Source of the DNA: Limnanthes douglasii subsp. nivea
Lineage: Eukaryota; Streptophyta; Magnoliopsida; Brassicales; Limnanthaceae
Assembly (NCBI GenBank): GCA_036936605.1
Contig: JAUPFV010000004.1
Location: 122,314,852 to 122,378,851, forward strand
Direction: 5' to 3'
Length of the DNA: 64,000 nt
The position numbers and the translations under genes are program-made. The notes under the pieces are model-generated. The model was given only the letters and a program-made list of their open reading frames with translations, made no database searches and was not told the origin of the DNA. Shown here one piece after another: positions 1-11,929 of this stretch. How positions within the stretch are numbered: position 1 is the first letter of the stretch; every line of letters starts with the position of its first letter.

Positions 1-1565
1 AGAGTTTGAATATGGAATGGCTTATGAAATTGCACATGACCACAAGTTTTATCAAATATAATAGCCACTTACTAAGTCAAATCTGCAAAATAGTCTGGTC
101 GGATCCACTTGTTGAATATTGGCCTAGCAACTTGCTGTGTACTATACATTTGCTGATTTACTCTGGGCCTTGGCGGATATTTGTTTGTTGTCTTTGGTTG
201 CACATTTATCCGAGAAGGTTGAGTAGTAGCAAGAGATCTTTAAAACTGATTATGATCCAGCTGATCACAAGATCTTATTTCTGATGCCTGAGTTTCTTCT
301 ACTAAAATTATTTTTTCAACTTGATCAAGAAGAGCCCAAAATATCATTGCTTGACTTTCAGCTACGCTGTCTTTCAATACTCCATGGAGAAGCCTCATTC
401 GATACGTTTCTAAATCCACATAATCTTTACTGTTTTTCATGTCAGTTTTTTTCCTTAACAAAACGGTTGGTATAATTTTTTAAAGTTTCCCCAACCTTTT
501 TGTCTGCAGTATATTATGGTGTCTCCATTAGATCACAATTTTTTACTCCCCATGAAGTGATGCCTGAAAACATTCCAGAACATATCAAATTTTTTTATAT
601 AGCCTTATGGTAGTCGATTATACCACTTTGAAGCTACTCCTTTAAAAGTTTGAGAGAAATCCCTGCACAACAACTTATCATCATCAAAATTAATCATGAA
701 ATTTTTGAATTGCTCCATATGACTATCAGGGTCTTGCGTTCCATCGAATTTTCCAGCTTAAAAATGTCAAAATGTTTTGGAAGATTGCCAGAAATTATCT
801 ATGCTGACAAAGGAGAAGACCTCCAATTATGACCAGCTCTGTAAACATTAGCTCTTGGACCCTCATGAGCCATCACATAGAGACCCTCCTCGGAAGGAGT
901 TTTGTATTGATTACTTACACGGTACTCAAAATTTTAACATCCTGATTGGTTTTGAATATGTACGACGTTATCACTCTTCACATAGTTCTCAGAAACCTAA
1001 TCTTTCACTTTCAAATCTTTAGTGCGCTAACCCAATCGGTGCTCTTTTCTATGCCTCTTTGAATTTTTTTTACCGTCCTTCCTACGATAATTTATTTTCG
1101 GGAGAAGATTCACTGGAATCATAGAGTGAATAATCACTTGACTCAGACGATTCATACATGTACCTTGGCTTCAACTTTTTCCTCGGAGAATAGCGATGAT
1201 GCCTCCGCTACCTGTCTTTTGTACTGATTCGATGATGGCAATCTTATTCATCTTTCTCCATTTCATTTTTACTTTGGACTTCAGACATAATTTTATTAGA
1301 AGCAATCGTTGTGTCTCTTCCGGAATTCAGCTTCTCGATTTCTTCTAACAACTCATTTCTCTGAGCAACCAACATAGAATCTTCCAAAATTCTACCAGTG
1401 TGCTGATCATTATGTTGTTGATCGATTTCCATATTATTCTCAATAGGGTTCTCTACGAACTATTTTCCTATTACCAAATCATTTTTCATGTCCAAATCTC
1501 CTCGAATTTACTTTCTTTCAAAATTTCAACAAGGTTTTGGAAGACGATTCTAGGTGTCAAATCAT
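1..1565 (-). pseudogene. Ty3/Gypsy (Tat-type) gag region, degraded, cut by window edge
   Basis: Reading the minus strand around 610-760 gives a retrotransposon gag segment: a K-F-D-G-T-Q-D-P stretch, then C-R-D-F-S-Q-T-F-K-G-V-A and S-K-W-Y-N-R-L-P followed by a stop. This is the layout of the plant Retrotrans_gag domain (DP..H, F..TL.G.A, WY..LP). Upstream on the minus strand, at about 1100-1430, lies charged, Ser/Glu/Lys-rich sequence typical of the gag N-terminus. Stops and frame changes interrupt the frame. The fragment continues beyond the left edge of the window. It belongs with the primer-binding site at 1566-1583 and the LTR at about 1586-1855. Confidence 0.7.
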
Positions 1566-1583
1566 TTCCCACATACGGCGCCA
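1566..1583 (-). other. Primer-binding site of the Gypsy element
   Basis: The minus strand reads TGGCGCCGTATGTGGGAA. The TGGCGCCGT core is the usual primer-binding site of plant Tat/Athila-group Gypsy elements. It sits exactly between the gag side and the LTR, so it fixes the element's orientation. Confidence 0.7.
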
Positions 1584-1585
1584 AT

Positions 1586-1855
1586 AATAGTTCCATAAAT
1601 CTTGGGATGAGGTTTTAGAATAAAACAATATTTAGAGGACAAAATTCGTTAGTCGGATTACTTAATTAATATTTTAGAGAGATAAAGTAAGAGTAATAAT
1701 TTCTCAATCATTAATCAATCACCTTTTTCCAAAATAGGGTGGTGCTTTTATAGTATAAATAGTAATTCCACGCGTCTAACAATTTACTAATTGTGGTCCT
1801 TTTCCATTATATAATTATCAATTTATCATAAGAGACTTTATTTATTAACAAAACA
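1586..1855 (-). repeat. 5' LTR of the Gypsy element, with TATA box
   Basis: The minus strand probably begins TGTTTTG near 1855 and runs to just before the primer-binding site. A TATA box (CTATAAAAG) is visible at 1745-1753 on the minus strand, followed by an AT-rich R/U5-like leader. No second LTR of this element is in the window, so the boundaries are estimates. The outer end abuts a Copia reverse transcriptase fragment, which implies insertion into that older element. Confidence 0.55.
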
Positions 1856-1859
1856 CCCC

Positions 1860-4011
1860 TAACTCTCTTAGATCTTTAGTCTTCCCTTATCATTATCGAT
1901 GCAAAGAATTTATCATAGTACACTTTATCTTTTTGTGAGTATCCTTTTGCAACGAGTCTTGCTTTGAGCTTATCAATGTTTTTTTTTGTTTTCCCTAGTC
2001 ATATATACATACTTAACCTAAATCTTCTTTGTTCCCGCTGGTAATGTTACGAGCTCCCATATGTCATTTTTTTAATTGACTCAATCTCAGCATTAATTTC
2101 TTCTTTTTATTTCTTTTTTCGATTGCATCTTGGTAAGTGTACAGATATTCTTGAGATACAAATAATGCTACATACTATAAATCTTCTTCATCAGTTGATG
2201 CATCACCTAGTATATAGTCTTGTAAATATCTTGGTGGAACTCTGTTTCCAACTTGAGTTTACGAACTTGGCTCTCGTGTAACATTCTCCTCTTTAATATT
2301 TGCATTAGTTTCAAGATCTGTTGCAATTTTTTGGATTATGTTTATTTTCAAAAACCTCATAACTGCATTCCTCTACCTTGAGCACCAACACATCATTTTC
2401 TTGTTTATCACAACTCATTTTCCAATTCCACCATTGTTCTTCATTTGAAATTATATCCTTGTTGACAACAATGATATGATTAAACATCTTGTAAGCTTTT
2501 AACCCTTACTTACACCAAGAAAAATATACTTTTGTCCCTTATCATTGAGCTTCACTCATTTATAACTTTGAACATGAGAATATATGACACACCCGAATAC
2601 TTTGAAGTGATTAACCTTGGGTTTGGGACCGGACCAACATTCTTGAGGAGTCTTGTCTTTTACTAGTGAGTGGGACATCTATTCAAGATGTGATTGGTCC
2701 AATTCATATATTTTCCCTAAAATGTTTTAGCCATCCCATTCTTCATAAGCAAGCATCTTATCATATTTATGATGGTTCTTTTTCTTCCTTTCGGCAACTT
2801 TGTTTTGTTAGGGTGTGAACGCGATAATGAATTTTCTCTTGACTTTATTAAATATATAAAAATCAGTGAATTAATTTGAGGTAAACTCCCCTCCCCGATT
2901 AGTTTTCAAATAACCTATAATTACTATTACTTCATTTTTAACGATTAATTTAAAAATCTTGAAGAATTAAAATACTTCACTCTTCAAAAATAGAAGATAA
3001 ATCCAAGTTTACTCACTGAAATCAACAATAAAACTTAACATATACCTTTTTTGGCTTTATTAGATTGTATGGGTCCGTACAAGTCAACATGTATTAGATG
3101 TAGTCTTTTTGTTGCTCTCTAATTTGCTTGCTTTGGAAACGTCTCTTTGTGTTGCTTATTTTTGGATCAGACTTCACATATCGAATTAATATTTTTTTAT
3201 TTAAGGTGGTCCTATCACAATCTGCTTCTTTGATAAGTTTTCCAAAATTTGTTGGTTTAGATAACCAAATCTCTAATATCACATATTTGGCTCTCTGTGT
3301 GATGCTTACAAGCATGATATCTCTTGTATATCCGCTAAAATAGTAAATATTTAATTTATTATCATAACGACGTGTATGATCAAACCCCATTCATCATAAA
3401 ACACTTTGCAACTTTCATCCTTTATTAAAATGGCTAGCTTTCTCTCTTGTAACCGAATGAGACTCGGCAGATTTGATGTCAACTCCGGTTAGCTTTCTCT
3501 AAAATGGTATTCTCCTGAATAATTTCTCCACACCTTATCTTTTTTGAAATTGTGAGTGTTCTTACAAAACAAAACTGTTCATTGTCTCTCCCTTTTTTAT
3601 TTAAAACATCTCATACTCCTTACAAAATGCTTGAAGTTGTCTTATCTTTACTTTGGTGGATCTTTCAAAATTCTTATTCATACTTTTCCATATTTGTTTG
3701 ATCATGTCAATGTTGATGAATGTCTTAAGAATTTCCCTATTAATGGTTTGAAAAAGAAAATTCTTGAGTTTCAGATCTTTTAGTTGTTGTTCATCGATCA
3801 CCTTCTATTGTTCTACCGTAGGAGCCGCCTCGTTAATCTTACTTATCCTATTATCCTTAAGATCTCAATACTCTCGCGAATAAAATTTTGCATCAGATGC
3901 GTCAAACCGTGCAATAGTTCGAACCATGAAACCTTTCACACTGCTGCTATCTGTCGTTGAAGTTTTTATTCTACTCACTCTCGTATCAACTGCTCAGGCC
4001 TCTTTTGCGAT
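1860..4011 (-). pseudogene. Copia polyprotein remnant (gag, integrase, start of RT)
   Basis: On the minus strand, 3801-3601 encodes a UBN2/Copia gag segment with K-L-K-N-F-L-F and S-T-K-V-K-I-R-Q-L-Q-A. Between 3200 and 2800, broken frames match Copia integrase: a Q-Q-K-D-Y-I stretch, then a degraded copy of the [12 protein letters not shown] region. At about 2560-2440 comes the K-G-L-K-A-Y-K-M-F-N linker. At about 1995-1880 comes the RT entry motif [11 protein letters not shown]. Many stops and frameshifts occur, and the catalytic YVDD part of RT is absent. The loss coincides with the Gypsy LTR at 1855, so the element was probably cut by that insertion. Confidence 0.75.
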
Positions 4012-4255
4012 GAGGTTCTGATACTAATTATTGATATCTATTAAATAAAAATATTTGGATCAAATATTTTGTAATTCAATAAAAAATGACAATATTGCTC
4101 CTTATATATAGGAAGAAAAAAATTATTACATGATAAAACTAACTCTTAATAACCCAACAACTTTGTAAACTAACTCCTAATAACTTGACAACTTCATAAA
4201 CTAACTCCAAAATTATCTCTAGAAAAATAATTTCGTATAAACTAGTTTTATCCAT
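4012..4255 (-). repeat. Copia primer-binding site and 5' LTR
   Basis: The minus strand at 4027-4012 reads TAGTATCAGAACCTCA, a mutated form of the initiator tRNA-Met primer site TGGTATCAGARCC. The adjacent sequence to about 4255 contains a TATA box (TATATATAAG, 4102-4110, minus strand) as expected of the LTR promoter. The outer boundary is estimated because no partner LTR is visible. Confidence 0.55.
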
Positions 4256-5371
4256 ATGGTTGTTTCTTTTTTAATTTTTTTAGTTTTAAATCGTTATTTT
4301 ATTTTCTTATACAAATAAAAAAATAAGATAAAAATAAGATAATGTATTAAAAATATTTACCATTTATCATATATTATTTTTTAATTTTTTATAATTATAT
4401 AAAATTGGCTTTTAACTAAACAATTTTTTTGTCCTTTTCTTTTTGAAACCACAAACACAATTTTTTTTGGTAATATAAATACAATTTTTTCATACTAATA
4501 ATTTCTTTTTATTAACTAATTTTTTAATTGAAATCAATTTTAAGTTTTTATTGATAAAATTATTCGACTTTCTTTTTGAATTAGGCACAACGCCGGATTT
4601 ATGAATGTTTTAGGATGTTTTATGGAGTTCTACATGGTAAATATATATAATAAAAAAATTATTGCGTGTAACGGAATCAAAATGCAAAATTTTAGTTGCC
4701 TAAAATGCAATAAAAATAAAATAAAATTGTGAAATGTCAAACCAAGGTTGAATTTTATTTTCTTTTGTTTGAGTGTGAAACGAGAAATCAATTTTAAATG
4801 GTATAATAAAATGCGGAATGTGAAACAATAGTTAAATTTGGATTTTTTTTGCTTAAATGTTAAACCAAAATTAAATCAACTAAGAAATCAGTGTTAATGT
4901 TTTTTGTCTAAGTGTAAAATGCGAAACCAATGTTAAATACATATAAAAAAAACTATCTAAATGCGAAATGTTAAACCGATGTTAACTCGACTCGTAGAAA
5001 TAATAATTTTAATTTTTTTAGAAAATGTAGTTCATAGATCTAGTTTTGTTCGTTTTAAGAAAACAAAACTAATAATACTTTATGAACTGCGGTTTAAAAA
5101 ATATTTACTTTCAAAATTTTAAAACACAAAATAAAAAATATACTTTTTTTATATCTTGTTTTTAAAATTTTAAATTTTTTTTTGTAAAATATATAGTCTA
5201 AATATCTATGTATGATATAAATGTTGTAGATAATAATTTGTAATTAAATTTTGGGGCGGATGTTACATAATAACTGGTTAATATTTAATGGGTTTCTCTT
5301 CGCTTTAAAGAGTTTGGACTCAATCGTTTGCGAATGAAACATGGTTTGTTCTATAATAAATGTGTTTTTAG
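4256..5371. other. AT-rich intergenic DNA with degenerate short repeats
   Basis: No gene is seen. From about 4750 to 4990 a phrase resembling AATGCGAAATGTTAAACCAATGTTAA recurs in diverged form roughly every 50-70 bp. A segment near 5033-5090 (ATAGATCTAGTTTTGTTCG) is repeated with changes near 29765-29820, so it is probably a dispersed element. Confidence 0.45.
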
Positions 5372-5640
5372 CTAACCATTGGGCCTTTATTTCAATTGGG
5401 TCTAATAATATACACGCTGAAAAAAAAAATCAGCTCATTATTTTTATTACAGTGAAAGCCCCAAACTTAGAAACCCTAAAATTCCTCCTCCCTCTTCCTT
5501 TCGATTCCAGGCGCCTTTCTTGTTTTCTTCGATCTCCAAATCCATACACAAGCCAAATTAATCAACCAAAATCCATAAATTGATAATCGATTTTCAGAGC
5601 TCTGACTCCAGATTCGCAAAGAGTTGCTCATAATTTTCAG
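5372..5640 (+). promoter_or_regulatory. Orphan housekeeping-type promoter and 5' leader
   Basis: On the plus strand a TGGGCC site II-type motif lies at 5380-5385. About 90 bp downstream is a telo-box (AAACCCTAA, 5472-5480), then a pyrimidine-rich leader (CCTCCTCCCTCTTCC). This combination is known from promoters of plant ribosomal-protein and other translation genes. No matching coding region follows: the sequence passes into minus-strand LINE sequence near 5640. The motifs are visible directly; the promoter role is inferred. It may be the severed start of a gene, or a captured promoter. Confidence 0.4.
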
Positions 5641-5665
5641 TATCAGCCACGTACAGAATTCTTTC

Positions 5666-8600
5666 TTAATCGTTTTGGTTTCTTCTTAGGTAGCATAAGA
5701 CCAAACCTTCGAGGAAAGATATTGCTCTTAATCTGTCAGCAATTTCGCTATCTTCAAATGTGAAATTTCTAACAGATTCAAGGGCTAAATTAGCAACCCA
5801 ATCAGCAACTACATTCTGTTCTCTGAAAACGTGGATGATTTTCAAGTTTGAAGAGACCAGTTTATAGCAGCAATCGATCATAGCATTAAGATGCCAAGGA
5901 GATCTTCCCGTGAGGATCTCTGAGCTAGAATACGAGAGTCAGTCTCAACGTATAGAATATTGATACCTCTATCAAATCAGATTTGAAGACCATCGAATAA
6001 TGCCATGGTCTCAGCAATGATTGGACTGCTTTTACCATAAACCTTACCAAACCCAAAGAGTACCTTACAAGTGTTGTCTCTCAGGAGACCCCCACCAAAG
6101 CATTCTCCAGACTCGCTACAAGCGTCGTCTGTATTGAGTTTGAACCTGCCAAGTTTAGGACACACCCAACTTAAGGAGACTGGAACACTGGTCCTCTGTA
6201 GATGATTTAAGGACCCCAGAGACGGCCTACCACCACTGTCTTTACCCCAGAACTTTATGTTCAGAAGATTAGCACTGTCAAGACTTAACAGAATGTGACA
6301 AATTTGACCAATTAAGTCTTCAAATTTCTGGACCCTACCCTTCATTTTACTCTTGTTTCTATCAGACCACAAAACCCATACTATAATCGAAGGAAGAATA
6401 TTACGTAAGTGGATAACCTTTTTAGTAGACCAATACCACTTCCTAACCATATGTGATAGAGACATGGGTTTGGAAATATAGATGTTGAAGTGAGCTGCGA
6501 AATAGACACAGACTTCCCAAGCCTTTTGGCAATCCACAAAGACATGATTAATGTTTTTTGTGTTTCTGAAATTTTGATATTTTGAGACTAATTGCATCTT
6601 CTTTTTTTGCAGAACAGAGTCAACCGGAAGCCAGCATTTGAGAGCTCTCCATAAGGTGAAAGAAAATTTGGTAGGAGTTATCTTATTCCAGGTTCTAGCA
6701 AAAAGTAAGATTTCACACCCTTTTTCCTTAATAGAATTGTCCAGAGAAACTTTGGAAATATATTGAATTTTTTCTGAATTCAGTACAGTTTCCAACTTGC
6801 TTAGATTCCACGAACCATTTTTCCAATAATCCTTAGCCAAAGAGCCCATATATAGAATCCTATCCTCATTATCATAAAAAACCTTGAATGCCACTGAAGA
6901 ACACCACATGTCCAACATGATATCCACCTCCCTAGTTTTAACATGCCACATTAAGTAATTTTCAGCTTTGTCCCTTATTCTGCATAACCTTTTCCAAGTG
7001 AGAGAGCTCTTAGAATTCACAGGAGCAGTTAAAGGATGTTGGTCTTTGAAATATATAGAATTCATATAGACAGCCCATAGAGAATCCTGCTTTCTTAGAT
7101 TAAATCATTGCTTAGCAGCAAAGACCTCCGTCATATCATCCAACTTTCTTAGGCTCAAACCTCCTTCTTCAAAGCTCATATAAAGTTTAGACCATTTGCA
7201 CCAATGAATGGTGTTCTTGTTAGCTTTGTTGCCCCACAGAAACTTATTATATAGAACCTTAAGCCTCTTGATAGTAGTTTTGGGAAAATCAGAGTTTTGA
7301 AGAGTATAAATTGGATAGGTAGAAAGAACAGACTTAATCAACATTAATTTGCCCCCAAATGACAATTTTTTTTGTCCTATTCTAAAATTTTGTTGATTGT
7401 TTTGGAAATAATCTCATCATGATTGCTAACTCTATTTTTATTGTTTAAAACAACACCTAGATACTTGAATGGAAAATTAGAATGCTTGAATCCCATTAGC
7501 AACTCCAACTTTCTAGCATGCTGAGCAGAAAATTTCTTTGAGGTAATGAATCTCGACTTATCTTTGTTGACAAGCTGCCCCGATGTTTCTTCGTATAGTT
7601 TAAACATCTTCATATGTGTTTTGACAGAATCAGTGGAGCCATTTCATAATACAAGAATGTCGTCAGCAAAACACAAACAAGATGAGTTTAACTCGCCTCT
7701 GCTTTTATATTTAGTAGTAGTAGCATTGCTAAGTAATTGAGTGAGACCACTTAGAAAATATTCTTGACCCAAAATAAAGAGACTGGGTGATAGTGGATCA
7801 CCCTGTCTCAGACCTTTGTTTGATCTGAAAAACCGTTTCAAAGCACCATTCACCAATACTGAAAACTGAAAATTCCCCAGAATCCTTTCTATCATCCTTG
7901 TAAACCCAACTTTAAACCCAAAAGCACTCAGAATGCTTAATAGAAATGTGTGGTTAATTCTATCAAAAGTTGTATACATGTCCACCTTGAGTAGGATGTT
8001 CCCACCTCTAACTTTGTTGTCCAATTCACTGATCAATTCTTGAGCAATCAAAACATTATCATGTATGCACCTGCCCTTTATGAAAGCACCTTGCTCAGGA
8101 TATATTAGCTTAGGAAGAATGATAGACAGTCTTTTATTAATAATCTTTGATATTATTCTACTCAAAAAAATAGTTATACTTATTGGTCTAAAATCCTTCC
8201 AAGTTTTAGGAGCTTCCACCTTAGGAATCGGGCAAAGAGTAGTTGCATACAAACCCATAGGAAATGATCCCTCCCTGAATAAGTCTTTAATAACATCACA
8301 CAAATCAGTTCTAATGATAGACCAACAATCTTTAAAAAAATTCCCATTAAATCCATCTAGACCAGCAGCAGAGTTAGAGTTTAGCTCATTAATAGATTCA
8401 TAGATTTTAGAGACCATAGGCACCATCATAAGCATTTCATTATATGTGTCAACAACAATCTTAGGAATGAAATCCTCTAGCAAGTTAGGGTACCAAGGAT
8501 TAGGGAGATCAGTAATTAAGGATTTGAAAGGTTTTACTGTATATTCCTCAATTGCTTTTTCATCCTCCTCCCAATAGGTGCCAGTCCAAATTTGAGATAT

Positions 8601-9810
8601 TTTAGTACTTTTATGCTTTCTTTTCACATAGTTATGAAAGAAAGCAGTGTTTATGTCACCCTCAAGAACCCAATTAGTGTGGGATTTCTGTGCCAAGTAG
8701 TCTTCCTCTCTTGCAAGTAGCAAGAGATGATAATCCATGGTCTTTTTTAAGTTTTCAATATTCTGAAGAGAGTTAGAAACCAGTACCTTAGACTCCAAGT
8801 TGTTTATTTCCTCCTCCACCTGAGTAATTGCCTCAAAACTATTACCGAGAACCTGTTTATTCTAGACTTTCAACTTTGCCTTTAAATGCTTAAACTTGAA
8901 CTATAATTTGAACATAGGAGCCCCCTTGTATTTAATAGCGCAACATTCCTCAACAAACTTGAAAAAATCCTTGTGCTTGCACCACATGTTCCAGAACTTG
9001 AAGTTTGATATTATTTTTTAAGTAGCAGTAGTTATAGTAATCAATAGAGAGGAATGGTCAGAGCATAACTTAGGGAGATGGGTTACAGTAGTATTATCGA
9101 AATAATTAACCCAACTGTTGTTCAATAAAGCTCTGTCCAGCCTCCTCCATTGTTTCCCATTAGACCAAGAGTATTTGTTCCCTGAAAATCCAGCATCCAG
9201 AAGATTGCAGTCTAAAATAAAGTCATTAAACTCTTCCATACTCCCTGAATAGTTAGAAGTGCAGTGTAGTTGCTCACTAGGATCAACAATTGTGTTGAAG
9301 TCTCCCACCAAAATCCATTCCATGTCTTCTTCTTCAACCTTTCTCAAGTTATCCCATAACATTCTTCCTAGACTCCTAGAGCATTTGGCATAGATTACAG
9401 TGACCATGAAGTCTTTAGAAATATAATTATGCCTGACCAGTAAGTGTAGAAACTGATCATCATCAATGATAATATCCACCTTATATTCTCCATTCCACAA
9501 CACCCAGACTTTGTTGCTATTATTACTAGCATAACCTTGAAACCCAAATTTCTTAGCAATAACCTCCAATTGAGAACTACAGACCATAGGTTCTTGAAGA
9601 GCAAGAAAATAAATATTTTTTTTCCATTTTAATCGATTTAATTTTGGCTTGTGTTTGCTTGTTTCCAACACCACGGAATTTCCAACATAGAAATGCAATG
9701 GTCATTTAAACAGTTTAGAAGATTTTGCAGCATGCTTATGTTGCAAACATTTAGGAGCAAGAATCCCCTTTGTGTTGAAAGTTATGGCTTTTTTAATCTT
9801 CTTCAAATCA
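5666..9810 (-). pseudogene. LINE ORF2: endonuclease, RT, zf-RVT, RNase H (broken)
   Basis: The endonuclease segment shows L-Q-E-P, V-G-D-F-N and S-D-H-S, the three hallmark motifs of LINE AP endonucleases. The RT segment has G-L-R-Q-G-D-P-L-S-P and the catalytic C-F-A-D-D-I-L-V-L near 7650. Next comes the zf-RVT region with W-R-A-L-K-C-W-L-P-V-D-S. RNase H begins with F-K-L-N-T-D-D-A and ends with I-I-H-V-F-R-E-Q-N-V-V-A-D-W. Breaks near 9000-8820, 7640-7615, 7375, 7100-7066 and 5976-5880 disable it. The long surviving frames (391 and 362 codons) suggest it is younger than the LINE at 14400-20640. Confidence 0.85.
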
Positions 9811-9819
9811 GATTTCTTG

Positions 9820-11020
9820 CCATTCCCATTTTGCTTACTTACAGGTGAAGAGGGAAGACTGTCTGTGCTTTGATTTGTATGAGAACAACTGATCATCAAC
9901 ATATTAGTAGAATAAATTTCTTCAAGATAAGTAGAACCCATCTCTAACATATGTAAAGCACCAATTACTTCACTGCTTTTTGATACCTTTATGAGGACTC
10001 TTCTTTTATTTGCATTCAGTATTATTACTCATCTCATTTGTTTTATTTTCCAACTGATCATTATGTTTATTTTATAACAACATATTTCAATTCGGTTCCT
10101 TAATAATTGATTTTAAATGCATGAATCAACGAATCAAGGAACTGAGATTTGAAGGACTTAGACTGATCAACAATCTTCCTTTGAGTGGACTTCTTGCATT
10201 CATTCTCTTAATGAGCCAGGTGAGTACATTGCATACAGTAACTCGGATTATTGATATACACCAGGTCTTGCCAGAAAGAGTAAGTTCCAAATGATATCTT
10301 TATTTTTTTAGGGAGAGCCTTGAAAACATCTAGCACTGCCCAGATTCGACAATAATTTTGTCTAGCTCTGTTCTTGGATGAAACCTAGACACTTAGAGGA
10401 GAGCCTATAGCTTTAGCTACCTCCATTATAGTCGCCTCACAGTACATGAAATCAGGAAAATTTGGGAGGTCAATGTAAACAGGGGTTGCTGGATTTTCAG
10501 CACTAGGGTTGAAATTTGGGGACCATTCCAGCAATCTCATGACCTTATTCCCAATTTGCCACACATTCCTTTTCCACAATTTCAGTAGATCTTCCTTGAT
10601 GGAAAGCTCAATAAAGATGTGTCTAAAGTCTCAACTTGAGACATTACATTCACCATGAAACTTAAATTTATCCAAGAAAGCCATAACTGATGTGTAACTA
10701 GGCTTTCCCGTGGCAAACTTACCAGCCAGAGTGTGCTTTGCCCTCTGTTTTAAAAGCCCCAAATCATCAGCCTCAAAATGTATCTCATTACCATTCTCGA
10801 CTGATTTGATTACCTTCTTGTGTACAACGTTCCCTGCATTGTGTTTAAACAAGTCTGCATATGAACTTTTTGTTACTAAAATATTTGCTTTACTTGTTGC
10901 AGGTTCAAATATCGGATTAATCCTGATGTTTGGCTGATCAAAGACCGAGAGTAGCGCCGGAAAACTCTCCTGATTATCAGCAGCTCGATGATGAATAGAC
11001 ATGCACTCAGCATCCTCCAT
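9820..11020 (-). pseudogene. LINE ORF1 (DUF4283, zinc-knuckle protein), broken
   Basis: The 129-codon opening segment (11020-10631) ends in the DUF4283-like pattern L-A-G-K-F-A-T-G-K-P-S-Y. The next segment (10579-10385) carries W-K-R-N-V-W-Q-I-G and a P-V-Y-I-D-L-P-N-F-P stretch, also typical of DUF4283. Near 10255-10200 the minus strand encodes a zinc knuckle (Y-C-M-Q-C-T-H-L-A-H, then a later C), interrupted by a stop. The product would be the RNA-binding, gag-like protein of a plant L1 element. Confidence 0.75.
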
Positions 11021-11030
11021 TAGGAAGCCA

Positions 11031-11469
11031 AAAAAATCAAAATGAGAAAATTTTAGACTTAAACTCTAAATCTTGAAGCATTCTTGATTTCTTGTAACAG
11101 AATTTTCCTGGTTGCAAAGGTGTCCCACATAAAAATTCAATACATTTTTCAATAAACCAATTTTTAACTTTTTTTTCATTGTTGTTTTGTTTATTTCAGT
11201 TTTCAATAATAATAATCTAATTTGAAAAGTAAAAAAAATTCTACGTATCAATTTTTGTTATATTAAAAAATATACTGCCTTACATCAATTTTTTATAAAT
11301 TTATGATATTACTGATTACTTAGTTTATATCTATATTAGAACATTAGATGATATATAATTTAAAATAACATTACAAACTGTAGAATAAAATTTCAGAAAT
11401 ATACAACTTTATTCCTCCATGAATTAATCTCAATTTATTTCAATAAATCATTTAAAATAAAATAAAAAA
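11031..11469. other. Short AT-rich spacer
   Basis: Lies between the 5' end of the LINE and the 3' end of the small peptide gene. No gene or recognisable element is seen. Confidence 0.5.
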
Positions 11470-11852
11470 TCAGTTTACACCGTTCATACTAGGATTATTT
11501 TCAGGCACAGCACAAAAACATAAGTGCGGCTCTAATAGACACAGCATAACGGTAAGCGGAGGACAAGTGAATCCCTTAGTTCGGCAGTCATCGACTTTAT
11601 CACATCTTACGATTGCTGCCTCTCCTTTATAAATTGAAGTACCTTTCCACACCAAAATTAAATGCCGTTAGAGATTAGATTTAAAAAAGCTTTAAAATTA
11701 AAATAGTATTATATAAATACACTATATACTGGTTTGTATATAATATTTAAATATTTAATTTTAGAAAACATAAGAAAAAGGAAAAATAGAGCGAAAGACT
11801 TACAGAGGACAAGAGCAATGAAGAAGATGAACTTGAAAGATAATGTCGTCAT
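11470..11852 (-). CDS. Defensin-like / NCR-like secreted cysteine-rich peptide (two exons)
   Basis: Exon 1 (11852-11804) begins at an ATG and encodes a hydrophobic leader, MTTLSFKFIFFIALVL, which looks like a secretion signal. It ends at a consensus donor (CT|GTAAGT) in phase 1. Exon 2 (11642-11470) starts after an acceptor reading GGAAAG and restores the frame, giving 73 residues and a TGA stop. An alternative in-phase acceptor lies at a later GGCAG. The mature part has six cysteines spaced C-x5-C-x6-C-x7-C-x6-C-x1-C, the pattern of late-nodulin/NCR and other defensin-like peptides. A single intron after the signal peptide is usual for these families. Such peptides act outside the cell in defence, reproduction or, in some legumes, symbiosis; the role here is unknown. 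The reading frame and splice sites are intact. Confidence 0.65.
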
Positions 11853-11919
11853 TTAATATAACACTCTTGACAATATTTAAAGTTTTTTCTTTAATATTAA
11901 AGTCCGGCATACTTCACCC

Positions 11920-11927
11920 TTTATATA
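11920..11927 (-). promoter_or_regulatory. TATA box of the cysteine-rich peptide gene
   Basis: The minus strand reads TATATAAA at 11927-11920, about 70 bp before the ATG. Transcription would start near 11895 and give a 5' leader of roughly 40-45 nt, a normal arrangement that supports the gene model. Confidence 0.55.
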
Positions 11928-11929
11928 AG

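Larger units (their letters stand above)
5640..11030 (-). mobile_element. LINE (L1 type with RNase H), nearly full length, degraded
   Basis: Read on the minus strand, all expected parts appear in order: ORF1 with DUF4283 and a zinc knuckle (11020 to about 9900), AP-type endonuclease (about 9810-9018), reverse transcriptase (8819-7105), zinc-binding RT-associated domain (7065 to about 6300) and an RNase H domain (about 6200-5666). Frameshifts and stops separate the segments. No poly(A) tail or target-site duplication could be recognised at either end, so both limits are approximate. Confidence 0.85.
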
